DNA of 6,440 nucleotides from Cyanobacteriota bacterium (GCA_027482985.1 JAIXVO010000331.1:1-6440); one strand, 5' to 3'; counted from the stretch's first letter, positions 1-5,965 are shown. Numbers and translations are program-made. The notes: generated from the sequence alone by a model not told the origin.

Positions 1-398
1 AACTCAGCCGTCGGATTGCTCACGATCGCCTCAGCCGCATCTGTCATCCCGACGACACAGAACACGTCATCGTAGCGCTCCACACCCCACTTGACCGTCC
101 CCCTGAAATCATTGCCGTCGCCCGCTTCAATCGCCTCCCAGACACCGCTGATGCCGAATTCGCCATCCTCGTCAGCGATCGCTTCCAGCATCAAGGCTTG
201 GGCACCGAATTGTTAAGACAGCTATTGGCGATCGCCCGTGACCACCACATTCATCGCGTCTTTGGCGAAATTCTCCCCGAAAACCACGGCATGGAACACG
301 TTTGTCAGGCTCTCGGCTTTCATCTCCACAATGATCCCGACGAAGATTTTGTGATTGCCGAATTAGAGGTGGAGGCAGAAGCCAGGAGTCCGAAGTGA
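1..398 (+). CDS. GNAT acetyltransferase domain, 5'-truncated (probable C-terminus of an acyl-CoA synthetase/GNAT fusion)
   Basis: The frame is open from the window edge (first full codon at 3) to TGA at 396-398, giving 131 visible residues. An internal ATG at 198 is not the start because the same frame continues upstream with good protein character. The visible part reads as the later half of a GNAT fold. Residues 1-26 run into a strand ending HVIVAL, residues 52-60 (EFAILVSDR) are the central strand, FQHQGLGTELL (61-71) is the acetyl-CoA pyrophosphate-binding loop with Q64-G-x-G67, and ENHGMEHVCQALGF (93-106) is the last conserved helix/strand. From memory this closely resembles the C-terminal GNAT domain of Pat/PatZ-like proteins, where a large ADP-forming acyl-CoA synthetase part precedes an acetyltransferase that acetylates lysines of metabolic enzymes. 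A stand-alone GNAT is possible because the N-terminus is outside the window. The last residues (EAEARSPK) fall on a short repeat also found at 636-677. Confidence 0.8.
   Translation, partial: LSRRIAHDRLSRICHPDDTEHVIVALHTPLDRPPEIIAVARFNRLPDTADAEFAILVSDRFQHQGLGTELLRQLLAIARDHHIHRVFGEILPENHGMEHVCQALGFHLHNDPDEDFVIAELEVEAEARSPK
383..395 (+). repeat. Single copy of a short repeat core overlapping the end of the GNAT gene
   Basis: The sequence caggagtccgaag here matches the core caggagtcagaag of the tandem repeat at 636-648 and 657-669 at 12 of 13 positions. It codes the last residues of the acetyltransferase before its stop codon. The repeat may have spread into, or changed, the end of the gene; a 13-base chance match between purine-rich stretches is also possible. 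Confidence 0.4.
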
Positions 399-405
399 CA
401 AACCC

Positions 406-440
406 AAAAACTCGTAGAGACGCGTCGCTGGCACGTCTCC
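406..440 (-). terminator. Candidate terminator hairpin for tRNA-Leu; resembles a dispersed cyanobacterial palindrome
   Basis: On the - strand the bases 440-432 and 424-416 form a 9-bp stem (core GAGACG/CGTCTC, with two G-U pairs) around a 7-base loop. Six bases later comes a run of five T (410-406). It lies about 50 bp downstream of the tRNA 3' end and 18 bp after the stop codon of the convergent acetyltransferase gene, so it could end transcription of the tRNA. On the + strand one stem pair is lost and no T run follows, so it is a poorer terminator in that direction. The arm gtagagacgcg is, from memory, typical of palindromic repeats scattered through filamentous cyanobacterial genomes; this copy has diverged. 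Confidence 0.4.
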
Positions 441-492
441 TCCAAAACCACGGACAACAAATCAGAGAATTGTTGCAAGGAAGAAATCTCAA

Positions 493-574
493 TGCGGATG
501 AAAGGACTTGAACCTTCACACCTCTCGGTACTAGAACCTAAATCTAGCGCGTCTGCCAATTCCGCCACATCCGC
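493..574 (-). tRNA. tRNA-Leu (anticodon UAG, reads CUA and probably other CUN codons)
   Basis: The 82-base reverse complement folds as a class II tRNA. The acceptor stem GCGGATG pairs with CATCCGC, with discriminator A at 493. The D arm contains GAATTGGCAGA between GCG and CGC. The anticodon stem CTAGA/TCTAG encloses the loop TTTAGGT, with anticodon TAG at 540-538. A long variable arm has an ACC/GGT stem, as in tRNA-Leu. The T stem GAAGG/CCTTT (one G-U pair) encloses loop TTCAAGT. The CCA end is not encoded (the next bases are TT), so the CCA-adding enzyme must supply it. No intron is seen. The gene faces the acetyltransferase gene end to end. Confidence 0.97.
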
Positions 575-589
575 AAATCAGGCTGTTTG

Positions 590-619
590 ATTATAGCGAG
601 AAGGGGGGCTGATTGCCAG
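590..619 (-). promoter_or_regulatory. Probable sigma70-type promoter of tRNA-Leu
   Basis: On the - strand a perfect TATAAT lies at 595-590. An 18-base spacer separates it from CTGGCA at 619-614, which matches the -35 consensus at 4 of 6 positions. Transcription would start near 583, leaving a leader of about 8 bases before the mature tRNA 5' end at 574, typical of a tRNA gene trimmed by RNase P. The exact start is inferred. Confidence 0.6.
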
Positions 620-635
620 GGGAGGAGCTAGAAAG

Positions 636-677
636 CAGGAGTCAGAAGGCTGGAGACAGGAGTCAGAAGGCTGGAGG
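636..677 (+). repeat. Tandem duplication of a 21-bp unit
   Basis: Two adjacent 21-base units (636-656 and 657-677), each beginning caggagtcagaag, are identical except for the last base (a versus g). The bases just before (616-635) are a similar purine-rich stretch and may be a decayed third unit. Short direct repeats containing caggagtcagaag-like words are, from memory, common between genes in cyanobacteria. The rest of the non-coding stretch 575-841 holds the tRNA promoter, an A/T-rich patch near 700-712, and no convincing gene. A possible -10 element (TAAAAT, 807-812) lies ahead of the DUF2993 gene but has no matching -35. Confidence 0.85.
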
Positions 678-841
678 GACGGGCGTTTGAGGGATGGGAG
701 AAAAAATATATGGAGTGCTGTTTGTCTACGGTAATAATGCTGAACAATTCAATCAGTGGCGAACGATAAGTTTTTCTTTGAACTGCCCTCTCACAAGAAT
801 AATGGCTAAAATGTTGCACGATCTTCATATTCTGTTACAAA

Positions 842-1660
842 ATGGGGAGGACGCATTCTGAGCCAGTGCACCTTATGTTAGGCGGATTTACTGCAAATAC
901 TCCGGGCACCGACTTCGGTGAGCGGATGCTAAATAAAGTCGCAAGTCAATCGATTCGCCATTTGTTCTCGGAATGCGAATCGGTTGAAGTGCAAATTCGG
1001 TGCAATCCTTCTAGCAAGTTGCTGCAAGGGAGCATTGACAGCTTTCAGATGAAAGGTCGGAACATCGTGATTCGGCGCGACTTCTACGTGGATGAGATGT
1101 CGTTTGAGACCGATGCTGTTTCTATCGACTTTAGTTCTGTCCTCAGCGGCAAGATTCGGCTGCGTCAGCCGACTCAGGCCGTCGCGCAAGTGGTTCTGAC
1201 CCAGGCTGGCATTAATCACGCGTTTACTGCCGAACTGGTGCGGAAACGGCTGCACAACCTGGATACGCCAGAGCTGATGCAATTCTCTGGGGGCGATCCC
1301 GTCTCGTTTGAGGAAGTGACGGTGGAACTGCAACCCAACAATCGCCTGAAGATTGATGCCAAGGTGGAACTCCCCAACGGCTCTGTCCCGATTAGTTTGT
1401 CTACGACGCTGGGCGTGGAGAAGCGGCGGCGGATTACGTTCCAGAATCCCCAATTTGAAGCGGCTGGAGTGCCAGAGAATTTTCGGGGGATTTCGGAAAT
1501 TTTGACGAACCAGTTTGCCGAGATTTTGAACAACATGGTGGATCTGGATCGGTTTGACCTGGATGGCGTGATGATGCGGATTAACCGCCTGGAAACGGCG
1601 GGCGATCGCCTCATCTTTAGCGGTTACGCTCAAATCGAGCATTTCCCCAAAGGTGGCTGA
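842..1660 (+). CDS. DUF2993 (LmeA-like) family protein, soluble form
   Basis: This encodes up to 272 residues. From the second in-frame ATG (875) it would be 261 residues starting MLGGFTANTPG. I think 875 is at least as likely, because cyanobacterial relatives as I remember them begin with a similar M-x-GG-x-T segment; neither ATG has a proper Shine-Dalgarno sequence. Family features include GERMLNKVASQSIRHLF, the segment SSKLLQGSIDSFQMKGRNIVI (residues 57-77), DEMSFETDAVSIDFSSVL (84-101) with the planar beta-rich pattern of DUF2993, and a final strand FSGYAQIEHFP. No signal peptide or membrane helix is visible, so the protein is probably cytoplasmic or peripheral. The mycobacterial relative LmeA acts in lipomannan elongation and has a lipid-binding-like fold; a lipid-related role here is only inferred. 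A weak A/T hairpin (1665-1679) follows the stop, and the kinase gene starts 99 bp downstream. Confidence 0.85.
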   Translation: MGRTHSEPVHLMLGGFTANTPGTDFGERMLNKVASQSIRHLFSECESVEVQIRCNPSSKLLQGSIDSFQMKGRNIVIRRDFYVDEMSFETDAVSIDFSSVLSGKIRLRQPTQAVAQVVLTQAGINHAFTAELVRKRLHNLDTPELMQFSGGDPVSFEEVTVELQPNNRLKIDAKVELPNGSVPISLSTTLGVEKRRRITFQNPQFEAAGVPENFRGISEILTNQFAEILNNMVDLDRFDLDGVMMRINRLETAGDRLIFSGYAQIEHFPKGG

Positions 1661-1705
1661 TCGTCTTTTTTGCAAAAAGTTCTGCGTTTTCCCGGTTTGC
1701 CGTTG

Positions 1706-1757
1706 AAGATGAGATTAGGGCAGCACGTCAGTGTTATTTTGTCGCGAATCTCATTTT
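1706..1757 (+). other. Inverted repeat in the leader of the kinase gene
   Basis: Bases 1706-1716 pair with 1747-1757 over 11 positions (10 Watson-Crick, one G-U; core ATGAGATT/AATCTCAT), leaving a 30-base loop. The downstream arm ends two bases before the kinase ATG at 1760. In RNA the stem would cover the ribosome landing site. It could also be the 3' end signal of the DUF2993 gene, since the stem ends in TTTT. A stem this long is expected about once by chance in a window of this size, so only its position makes it suggestive. Confidence 0.35.
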
Positions 1758-1759
1758 AG

Positions 1760-3913
1760 ATGCTGGAAACCTTACTCAACGGACGTTATCGGCTGGTGCG
1801 AGTCCTCGGCAGTGGGGGCTTTGGGCAAACGTTTATTGCAGCAGATCTGCAAGCAGCGGACAGCGGCGATCGCTGTGTCGTCAAGCAACTCATGCCCCTC
1901 AGCCAAGATCCGCAGTTTCTTGCGGTCGCGCGTCGCTTGTTCTTGAACGAGTCGGAGATGTTGCGGAAACTGGGTTGCCACGATCGCATCCCGGCTCTGC
2001 TGGATAATTTCGAGGCAGACGGGCAGTTTTATCTGGTACAGGAATTTGTCGATGGGCGATCGCTGACGGAAGAACTGCAAATTATCCATATCCTCAACGA
2101 AGCCCAAACCATTACTCTGCTGCGGGATGTCGCCGAAATTCTGGAGTTTGTTCACCGTGAACACGTCATTCACCGCGACATCAAACCCAGTAACCTGATC
2201 CGGCGACGGCAAGACGATCGCTTCGTCCTGATTGACTTTGGGGCAGTCAAAGAACTGAATACCCAAATCACCACGGACATTGAACCCTCCAAGCTGACGA
2301 TCGGGATCGCCACTCAGGGCTACGGACCGAGTGAACAACTGGCTGGCAAACCCCGCTTCAGTAGTGACCTGTACGCCCTGGGTATGACGGCAATTCAGGC
2401 ATTGACGGGCTTGCATCCCTCCCAACTGCCCACCCATCCCACCACGGGCGATGTGATCTGGCTCGATCGCACCGAGATTAGTCCCTGGCTGGCGGCGATT
2501 CTGAACAAACTGGTGCGGTATCACTTCAACGATCGCTTTCAATCGGCAACGGAACTGTTAGCAGCCCTGGATCAAACCGCCCTGGCCTACCCCACGCAGA
2601 CACGGAAACAAGCGGATGCCAATGCGGAAACCCTGATCCCCGGCACCGTTCCGGAGCTGTCGGGTACGGTTTGGCCGGAGTCTCTTCCCCTGCCTGCGAC
2701 CCCGGTGGCAGTACCACGCCGCAAAATCGCGATCGCCACCTTGCTGGTGGGGTTAGCCGGGGCGATCGGTGCCGTCAGCGTCGCGGGAATGCGGTACCTG
2801 GGCTGGTTACAACAGCTGGAACTGGCGGCTTTTGATCGGATGGTGCAACTCCAGCCTGCCGCTCCTCCAGATGACCGCATTTTGGTGGTGGGGATCACGG
2901 AAGCCGATATTCAGGCACAGAAACGGTTTCCCCTCTCGGATGCAGTTTATGCTGAAGCCATTCAACGCTTGCAGGCGTTCCAACCACGGGCGATCGGGCT
3001 GGATATTTTTCGCGACATTCCCCAGGAACCGGGACGGGCAGACCTGCTGAAAGCCCTCACAGCCCCCAACGCGATCGCCATTACCAATCTCGGTACACCC
3101 ATCACGCCGTCCCCGCCTGGGGTGCCGCCGGAGCAAGTCGGGTTTAATGATGTGCCCCTGGATGCGGATAGTGTGGTGCGGCGCAATCTCCTGTTTGCCG
3201 ATGTCCCGGATCAGCCCGAGTCCTTCCATTCCTTTGCCCTGCGTCTCACTAGCGTGTATTTAGCCAAAGAGGGCATCACCTTAAAGCCCAGTTCGCTCGA
3301 TCCCAATGTGGCGCAATTAGGACGGGCGACCTTAAACCCGCTAACGCCGGCATCGGGTGGGTATCAACAGTTAGACGATCGCGGCTACCAAATCATGCTG
3401 CAATATCAAGGGCAAAATCTGGTGCAGCAGGTCAGTTTGAGCGATGTGCTGGCGGGCAAACTCCAACCAGAGCAAGTGCAAGATCGGATTGTGTTAATTG
3501 GCACCACGGCAGCCAACGCCAAAGATTTGTTCCTCACCCCCTACAGTCCCATCGCCAGCAGCAACTCACGGATGCCAGGGGTGTTAATTCATGCCCAAAT
3601 GGTGAGTCAGTTGTTGCGCCTGGCGAAGGGCGAACAAACTCCCCTCTGGTACTGGTCTCCCACCCTGGAAATCGTCTGGATTGCAGGCTGGTCACTCCTC
3701 GCCGCCGCGATCGCCATGCGCTTATCCCGTCGGATGCTATTGCTACTTCTGGCCGAGGGGGTATTGATCCTGGTGGTAATCGGAATTGGCTATAGCTTGT
3801 TCCTCCAAAGTGGTTGGGTGCCGATCTCCGCGCCCGCGATCGCGATCTTGATTGCCAGCGGCTGTGTCATCTTGTGGCAACAGGCTCGCAAACCCGCCGC
3901 CTTGCCGTCATAA
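1760..3913 (+). CDS. Membrane Ser/Thr protein kinase with C-terminal CHASE2 sensor domain
   Basis: The product has 717 residues. The N-terminal part (about 8-270) is a complete Hanks-type kinase: glycine loop GSGGFG (17-22), ATP lysine K42 in VVKQL, helix-C glutamate probably E64, catalytic loop HRDIKPSN (D140, K142, N145), metal-binding DFG (159-161), activation segment ending GYGPSEQ (187-193) and D203 in SSDLYALG. All catalytic residues are present, so it should be active. A Pro/Thr-rich linker (275-320) leads to one membrane helix (about 322-343). CHASE2 follows (about 345-625), with DDRILVVGITEADI, GLDIFRDIP, DRIVLIGTT and PGVLIHAQMVSQLL. Three more helices (about 634-652, 659-680, 688-706) end the protein. 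Predicted topology: kinase inside, CHASE2 in the periplasm, short C-tail inside. The GGFGQT loop and PSEQ are typical of cyanobacterial Spk kinases. The ligand and substrates are unknown. The start has no Shine-Dalgarno sequence, but codon 1 sits the usual short distance before NGRYRLVRVLG. Confidence 0.95.
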   Translation: MLETLLNGRYRLVRVLGSGGFGQTFIAADLQAADSGDRCVVKQLMPLSQDPQFLAVARRLFLNESEMLRKLGCHDRIPALLDNFEADGQFYLVQEFVDGRSLTEELQIIHILNEAQTITLLRDVAEILEFVHREHVIHRDIKPSNLIRRRQDDRFVLIDFGAVKELNTQITTDIEPSKLTIGIATQGYGPSEQLAGKPRFSSDLYALGMTAIQALTGLHPSQLPTHPTTGDVIWLDRTEISPWLAAILNKLVRYHFNDRFQSATELLAALDQTALAYPTQTRKQADANAETLIPGTVPELSGTVWPESLPLPATPVAVPRRKIAIATLLVGLAGAIGAVSVAGMRYLGWLQQLELAAFDRMVQLQPAAPPDDRILVVGITEADIQAQKRFPLSDAVYAEAIQRLQAFQPRAIGLDIFRDIPQEPGRADLLKALTAPNAIAITNLGTPITPSPPGVPPEQVGFNDVPLDADSVVRRNLLFADVPDQPESFHSFALRLTSVYLAKEGITLKPSSLDPNVAQLGRATLNPLTPASGGYQQLDDRGYQIMLQYQGQNLVQQVSLSDVLAGKLQPEQVQDRIVLIGTTAANAKDLFLTPYSPIASSNSRMPGVLIHAQMVSQLLRLAKGEQTPLWYWSPTLEIVWIAGWSLLAAAIAMRLSRRMLLLLLAEGVLILVVIGIGYSLFLQSGWVPISAPAIAILIASGCVILWQQARKPAALPS

Positions 3914-3940
3914 GTCCGCCAGAGAGCCGCGATCGCACGT

Positions 3941-3946
3941 TACAAT
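3941..3946 (+). promoter_or_regulatory. Possible -10 element upstream of the 71-residue protein gene
   Basis: TACAAT matches the -10 consensus at 5 of 6 positions and would start a transcript near 3953, about 26 bases before the ATG at 3979. No -35-like hexamer is present at 16-18 bp spacing; a HIP1 octamer occupies 3929-3936 instead. It would need an activator or be a -35-independent promoter; otherwise the gene is read through from the kinase gene 65 bp upstream. Confidence 0.3.
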
Positions 3947-3978
3947 CACCAGTGAACCGTTAACCCAGGAAGCGATCG

Positions 3979-4194
3979 ATGTTTATGGATGAATTAATGC
4001 CGTTGCTGAAAGAATTGGCTCAACAACCGATCGCCTTCATGGGCGGATTTGTCTCCGGCATTTTTCGCTTAAATTTGCAGGATGATCCCGTCAAAAGTTG
4101 GCTCGATCAACAAACGGGCACCCCAGCCTACGGTCAAACCACCACGGTTCAAAATGGGAAAAGCAGTGGGCCTCAATCAATTTCAATTGACTAG
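3979..4194 (+). CDS. Conserved-looking small protein, 71 residues, function unknown
   Basis: I do not recognise a characterised family. The start at 3979 is supported by AGGAA at 3967-3971, seven bases upstream and the only clear Shine-Dalgarno sequence in the window; the second ATG (3985) is less well spaced. Residues 4-16 form an acidic/amphipathic helix (DELMPLLKELAQQ). Residues 17-30 (PIAFMGGFVSGIFR) are Gly-rich and hydrophobic but short for a membrane span. LNLQDDPVKSWLDQQ (31-45) is followed by a polar Gly/Ser/Thr tail ending GPQSISID. From memory, small cyanobacterial proteins and the plant plastid UPF0426 group share a pattern like P-x-AF-x-GG...L-x-L-x-DDP-x-K-x-W; this is unverified. 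The gene lies 65 bp after the kinase gene. Its stop codon overlaps the -35 element of the RRM gene's predicted promoter. It is probably real, given its ribosome site and start. Confidence 0.75.
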   Translation: MFMDELMPLLKELAQQPIAFMGGFVSGIFRLNLQDDPVKSWLDQQTGTPAYGQTTTVQNGKSSGPQSISID

Positions 4195-4215
4195 AGAATT
4201 GTACTTTCGTATCAG
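4187..4215 (+). promoter_or_regulatory. Probable sigma70-type promoter of the RRM protein gene
   Basis: TTGACT at 4187-4192 (5 of 6 to the -35 consensus) is followed after exactly 17 bases by TATCAG at 4210-4215 (4 of 6 to the -10 consensus). The -35 hexamer overlaps the last codons and stop of the small protein gene. A start near 4222 would leave an untranslated leader of about 87 bases before ATG 4309, in keeping with long leaders reported for cold-induced cyanobacterial RNA-binding protein genes. Confidence 0.45.
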
Positions 4216-4234
4216 ATTGTTCAGAACTGTCTGA
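4212..4234 (+). promoter_or_regulatory. Imperfect 23-bp dyad over the predicted RRM transcription start (operator-like)
   Basis: The two halves TCAGATTGTTC and GAACTGTCTGA are symmetric around A4223, with 9 of 11 positions complementary and one further G-T pair. The dyad begins inside the predicted -10 hexamer and covers the predicted start point. Near-perfect symmetry with a one-base centre suits a dimeric DNA-binding repressor better than an RNA hairpin, although a shorter hairpin at the 5' end of the transcript is also possible. Roughly one or two dyads of this quality are expected by chance in the whole window; the position is the main argument. Confidence 0.35.
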
Positions 4235-4308
4235 AGCGGGTGTGATAAGTCAAACATATCGGTTGCAGTTTCTGGCGCGACCGGATGTTCGTTCACTCAT
4301 CACTTCCC

Positions 4309-4566
4309 ATGACTATCTACGTTGGCAATATTTCTTACCGAGCCACAGCAGACGACCTTAGCGAAGTCTTTGCTGAGTATGGCACCGTCAAACGGGTTTC
4401 CCTCCCCATGGATCGAGAAACCGGACGGATGCGGGGCTTCGCGTTTGTCGAACTGGAAGAAGAAATCCAGGAAGACAGCGCCATCTCTGAACTGGATGGA
4501 GCCGAATGGATGGGTCGGCAACTCAAGGTGAATAAAGCCAAACCACGGGAAGCAGCGAGTGCTTAG
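4309..4566 (+). CDS. RNA-binding protein with a single RRM domain (cyanobacterial Rbp type)
   Basis: The product has 85 residues and is almost entirely one RRM. RNP2 is IYVGNI (3-8) and RNP1 is RGFAFVEL (42-49), with the RNA-stacking aromatics Y4, F44 and F46 present; the last RNP1 position is Leu rather than aromatic. The segments DLSEVFAEYGTVKRVSLPMD and LDGAEWMGRQLKVNKAKPRE are characteristic of cyanobacterial Rbp proteins. The tail is only EAASA, so it belongs to the kind without a glycine-rich C-terminus. An upstream in-frame ATG at 4285 would add MFVHSSLP. I chose 4309 because relatives start directly with M-[ST]-IYVGN and the extra residues have no counterpart in the domain. No Shine-Dalgarno sequence precedes either. 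Relatives bind single-stranded RNA and several are cold- or stress-induced; the targets of this one are unknown. The partner gene ispG starts 120 bp downstream. Confidence 0.93.
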   Translation: MTIYVGNISYRATADDLSEVFAEYGTVKRVSLPMDRETGRMRGFAFVELEEEIQEDSAISELDGAEWMGRQLKVNKAKPREAASA

Positions 4567-4626
4567 GGCAGGAAAAACTCTGCACAATTTCACTCGCTGA
4601 TACCGCAAAAATGTCCTTTCTGTGGC

Positions 4627-4643
4627 ACTCTGAAAAACAGAGT
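4627..4643 (+). other. Small hairpin in the leader region of ispG
   Basis: ACTCTG and CAGAGT form a perfect 6-bp stem around an AAAAA loop, 43 bases before the ispG ATG, followed by an A-rich stretch (4646-4651). There is no T run on either strand, so it is not a standard terminator. It could be a leader structure of ispG or simply chance. No clear promoter pair was found in 4567-4686. Confidence 0.3.
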
Positions 4644-4686
4644 CAGAAAAAAGTGACCTTTCGCGGCAAATCTTTCCCCACAGCGT

Positions 4687-5922
4687 ATGCAGACCCTACC
4701 CAGTCCTCCGGTAACCCCTTCCCCCGATCCGTCCGCCATCTACTTTGCGACCACAGGTTCCACCCCCCGCCGCAAGACGCGTCCTGTCCCGGTTGGCAGT
4801 ATCACCATTGGCGGTGGGCATCCGGTTGCGGTGCAATCCATGATCAACGAGGACACGCTGGATGTGGCGGGTTCCGTTGCGGCCATTCGGCGGTTGCATG
4901 AGATCGGCTGTGAGATTGTGCGGGTAACGGTGCCCAGTATGGCTCATGCCAAGGCGATGGAAGAGATTCGTGCCAAAGTGGAGCAGACCTATCAGCCAGT
5001 GCCATTAGTGGCGGATGTTCACCACAATGGCTTGAAGATTGCCCTGGAAGCGGCGAAACACGTTGATAATGTTCGGATTAATCCCGGCTTATATGTGTTT
5101 GAGAAGCCCAAGAGCGATCGCACAGAGTATACGCAAGCCGAATTCAACGAAATTGGCGAAAAGATTCAGGAAACCCTGGAACCCTTGGTGTTGACGCTGA
5201 AAGAGCAAAACAAATCCATGCGGATTGGCGTGAATCATGGCTCCCTGGCAGAACGGATGCTGTTCACCTATGGGGATACGCCAGCAGGGATGGTGGAATC
5301 AGCGCTGGAGTTTATCCGCATCTGCGAATCGCTGGGCTTCTATAATCTGGAAATTTCGCTGAAAGCGTCGAAAGTGCCTGTGATGATTGCCGCGAATCGG
5401 CTGATGGTGCAACGGATGGATGCTTTGGGTATGGAGTATCCGCTGCATTTGGGCGTAACCGAAGCGGGAGATGGGGAATATGGGCGGATTAAATCCACGG
5501 CAGGCATTGGCACTCTATTAGCAGAAGGCATCGGTGACACGATTCGCGTCTCGCTGACCGAAGCGCCGGAAAAAGAAATTCCCGTTTGCTACAGCATTCT
5601 GCAAGCCTTGGGACTACGTCGGACAATGGTGGAGTACGTCGCCTGCCCATCCTGTGGGCGCACCCTGTTCAATCTGGAAGAAGTGCTGCACAAAGTCCGG
5701 GAAGCCACTCAACACCTGACCGGACTTAACATTGCCGTGATGGGCTGTATCGTTAATGGTCCGGGTGAAATGGCCGATGCCGATTATGGTTATGTCGGGA
5801 AGCAAGCGGGTTATATCTCGCTCTATCGCGGCCGGGAAGAGATCAAACGAGTGCCTGAAGCCGAAGGCGTGCAAGAACTGATTAACTTGATCAAAGGCGA
5901 TGGGCTGTGGATTGATCCTTAA
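4687..5922 (+). CDS. ispG: 4-hydroxy-3-methylbut-2-enyl diphosphate synthase (HMBPP synthase, MEP pathway)
   Basis: IspG (GcpE) converts the cyclic diphosphate MEcPP to HMBPP, the next-to-last step of the plastid/bacterial isoprenoid pathway that feeds carotenoids, the phytyl chain of chlorophyll and quinones. In cyanobacteria reduced ferredoxin is the likely electron donor. The 411 residues match the usual length of the short, two-domain form. After a variable Pro-rich N-terminus (1-25) come [25 protein letters not shown] and the TIM-barrel part, including ADVHHN (109-114), VRINPG (129-134), VNHGSL (182-187) and [15 protein letters not shown] (256-270). The C-terminal 4Fe-4S domain supplies ligands C320 and C323 (CPSC), C354 ([10 protein letters not shown]) and E361, with the same spacing as in E. 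coli. The start MQTLPSP matches cyanobacterial IspG proteins as I remember them, although no Shine-Dalgarno sequence is visible. No sign of damage. The protease gene follows after 78 bp. Confidence 0.98.
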   Translation: MQTLPSPPVTPSPDPSAIYFATTGSTPRRKTRPVPVGSITIGGGHPVAVQSMINEDTLDVAGSVAAIRRLHEIGCEIVRVTVPSMAHAKAMEEIRAKVEQTYQPVPLVADVHHNGLKIALEAAKHVDNVRINPGLYVFEKPKSDRTEYTQAEFNEIGEKIQETLEPLVLTLKEQNKSMRIGVNHGSLAERMLFTYGDTPAGMVESALEFIRICESLGFYNLEISLKASKVPVMIAANRLMVQRMDALGMEYPLHLGVTEAGDGEYGRIKSTAGIGTLLAEGIGDTIRVSLTEAPEKEIPVCYSILQALGLRRTMVEYVACPSCGRTLFNLEEVLHKVREATQHLTGLNIAVMGCIVNGPGEMADADYGYVGKQAGYISLYRGREEIKRVPEAEGVQELINLIKGDGLWIDP

Positions 5923-5965
5923 CTTAGTTTGCATGGTTGGCAGGGATTGCCTGTGCTAGATTGGG

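Noticed and set aside
455..475. CAACAA/TTGTTG inverted repeat downstream of the tRNA gene
   Set aside because: It is a 6-bp A/T-rich stem with a 9-base loop and no following T run; within chance expectation. The GAGACG hairpin is the better terminator candidate.
320..568. Open frame on the - strand starting MAELADALDLGSS
   Set aside because: Its first half is a translation of the tRNA-Leu gene, a well-known false protein; the rest runs antisense to the acetyltransferase gene.
628..828. 66-codon open frame on the - strand in the 575-841 gap
   Set aside because: It includes the 21-bp tandem repeat, has no ribosome site and gives repetitive, non-conserved-looking sequence (SSLLTPVSSLLTPAF).
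929..1675. 248-codon open frame on the - strand
   Set aside because: It lies fully antisense to the DUF2993 gene and has no recognisable domain; it is a codon-bias shadow.
1665..1679. CTTTTT-TGC-AAAAAG hairpin after the DUF2993 stop codon as a terminator
   Set aside because: The stem is A/T only apart from its closing C-G pair, and no long T run follows; too weak to call.
1772..2542. 256-codon open frame on the - strand
   Set aside because: It is antisense to the kinase domain, whose + strand motifs are complete and conserved; the reverse frame shows no family features.
4611..4901. 96-codon open frame on the + strand overlapping the start of ispG
   Set aside because: It is out of frame with ispG, of low-complexity composition, and has no domain or ribosome site. 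ispG itself accounts for the conserved coding signal.
5939..5951. GGCA/TGCC mini-hairpin after ispG as a terminator
   Set aside because: Only 4 bp of stem and no T run.
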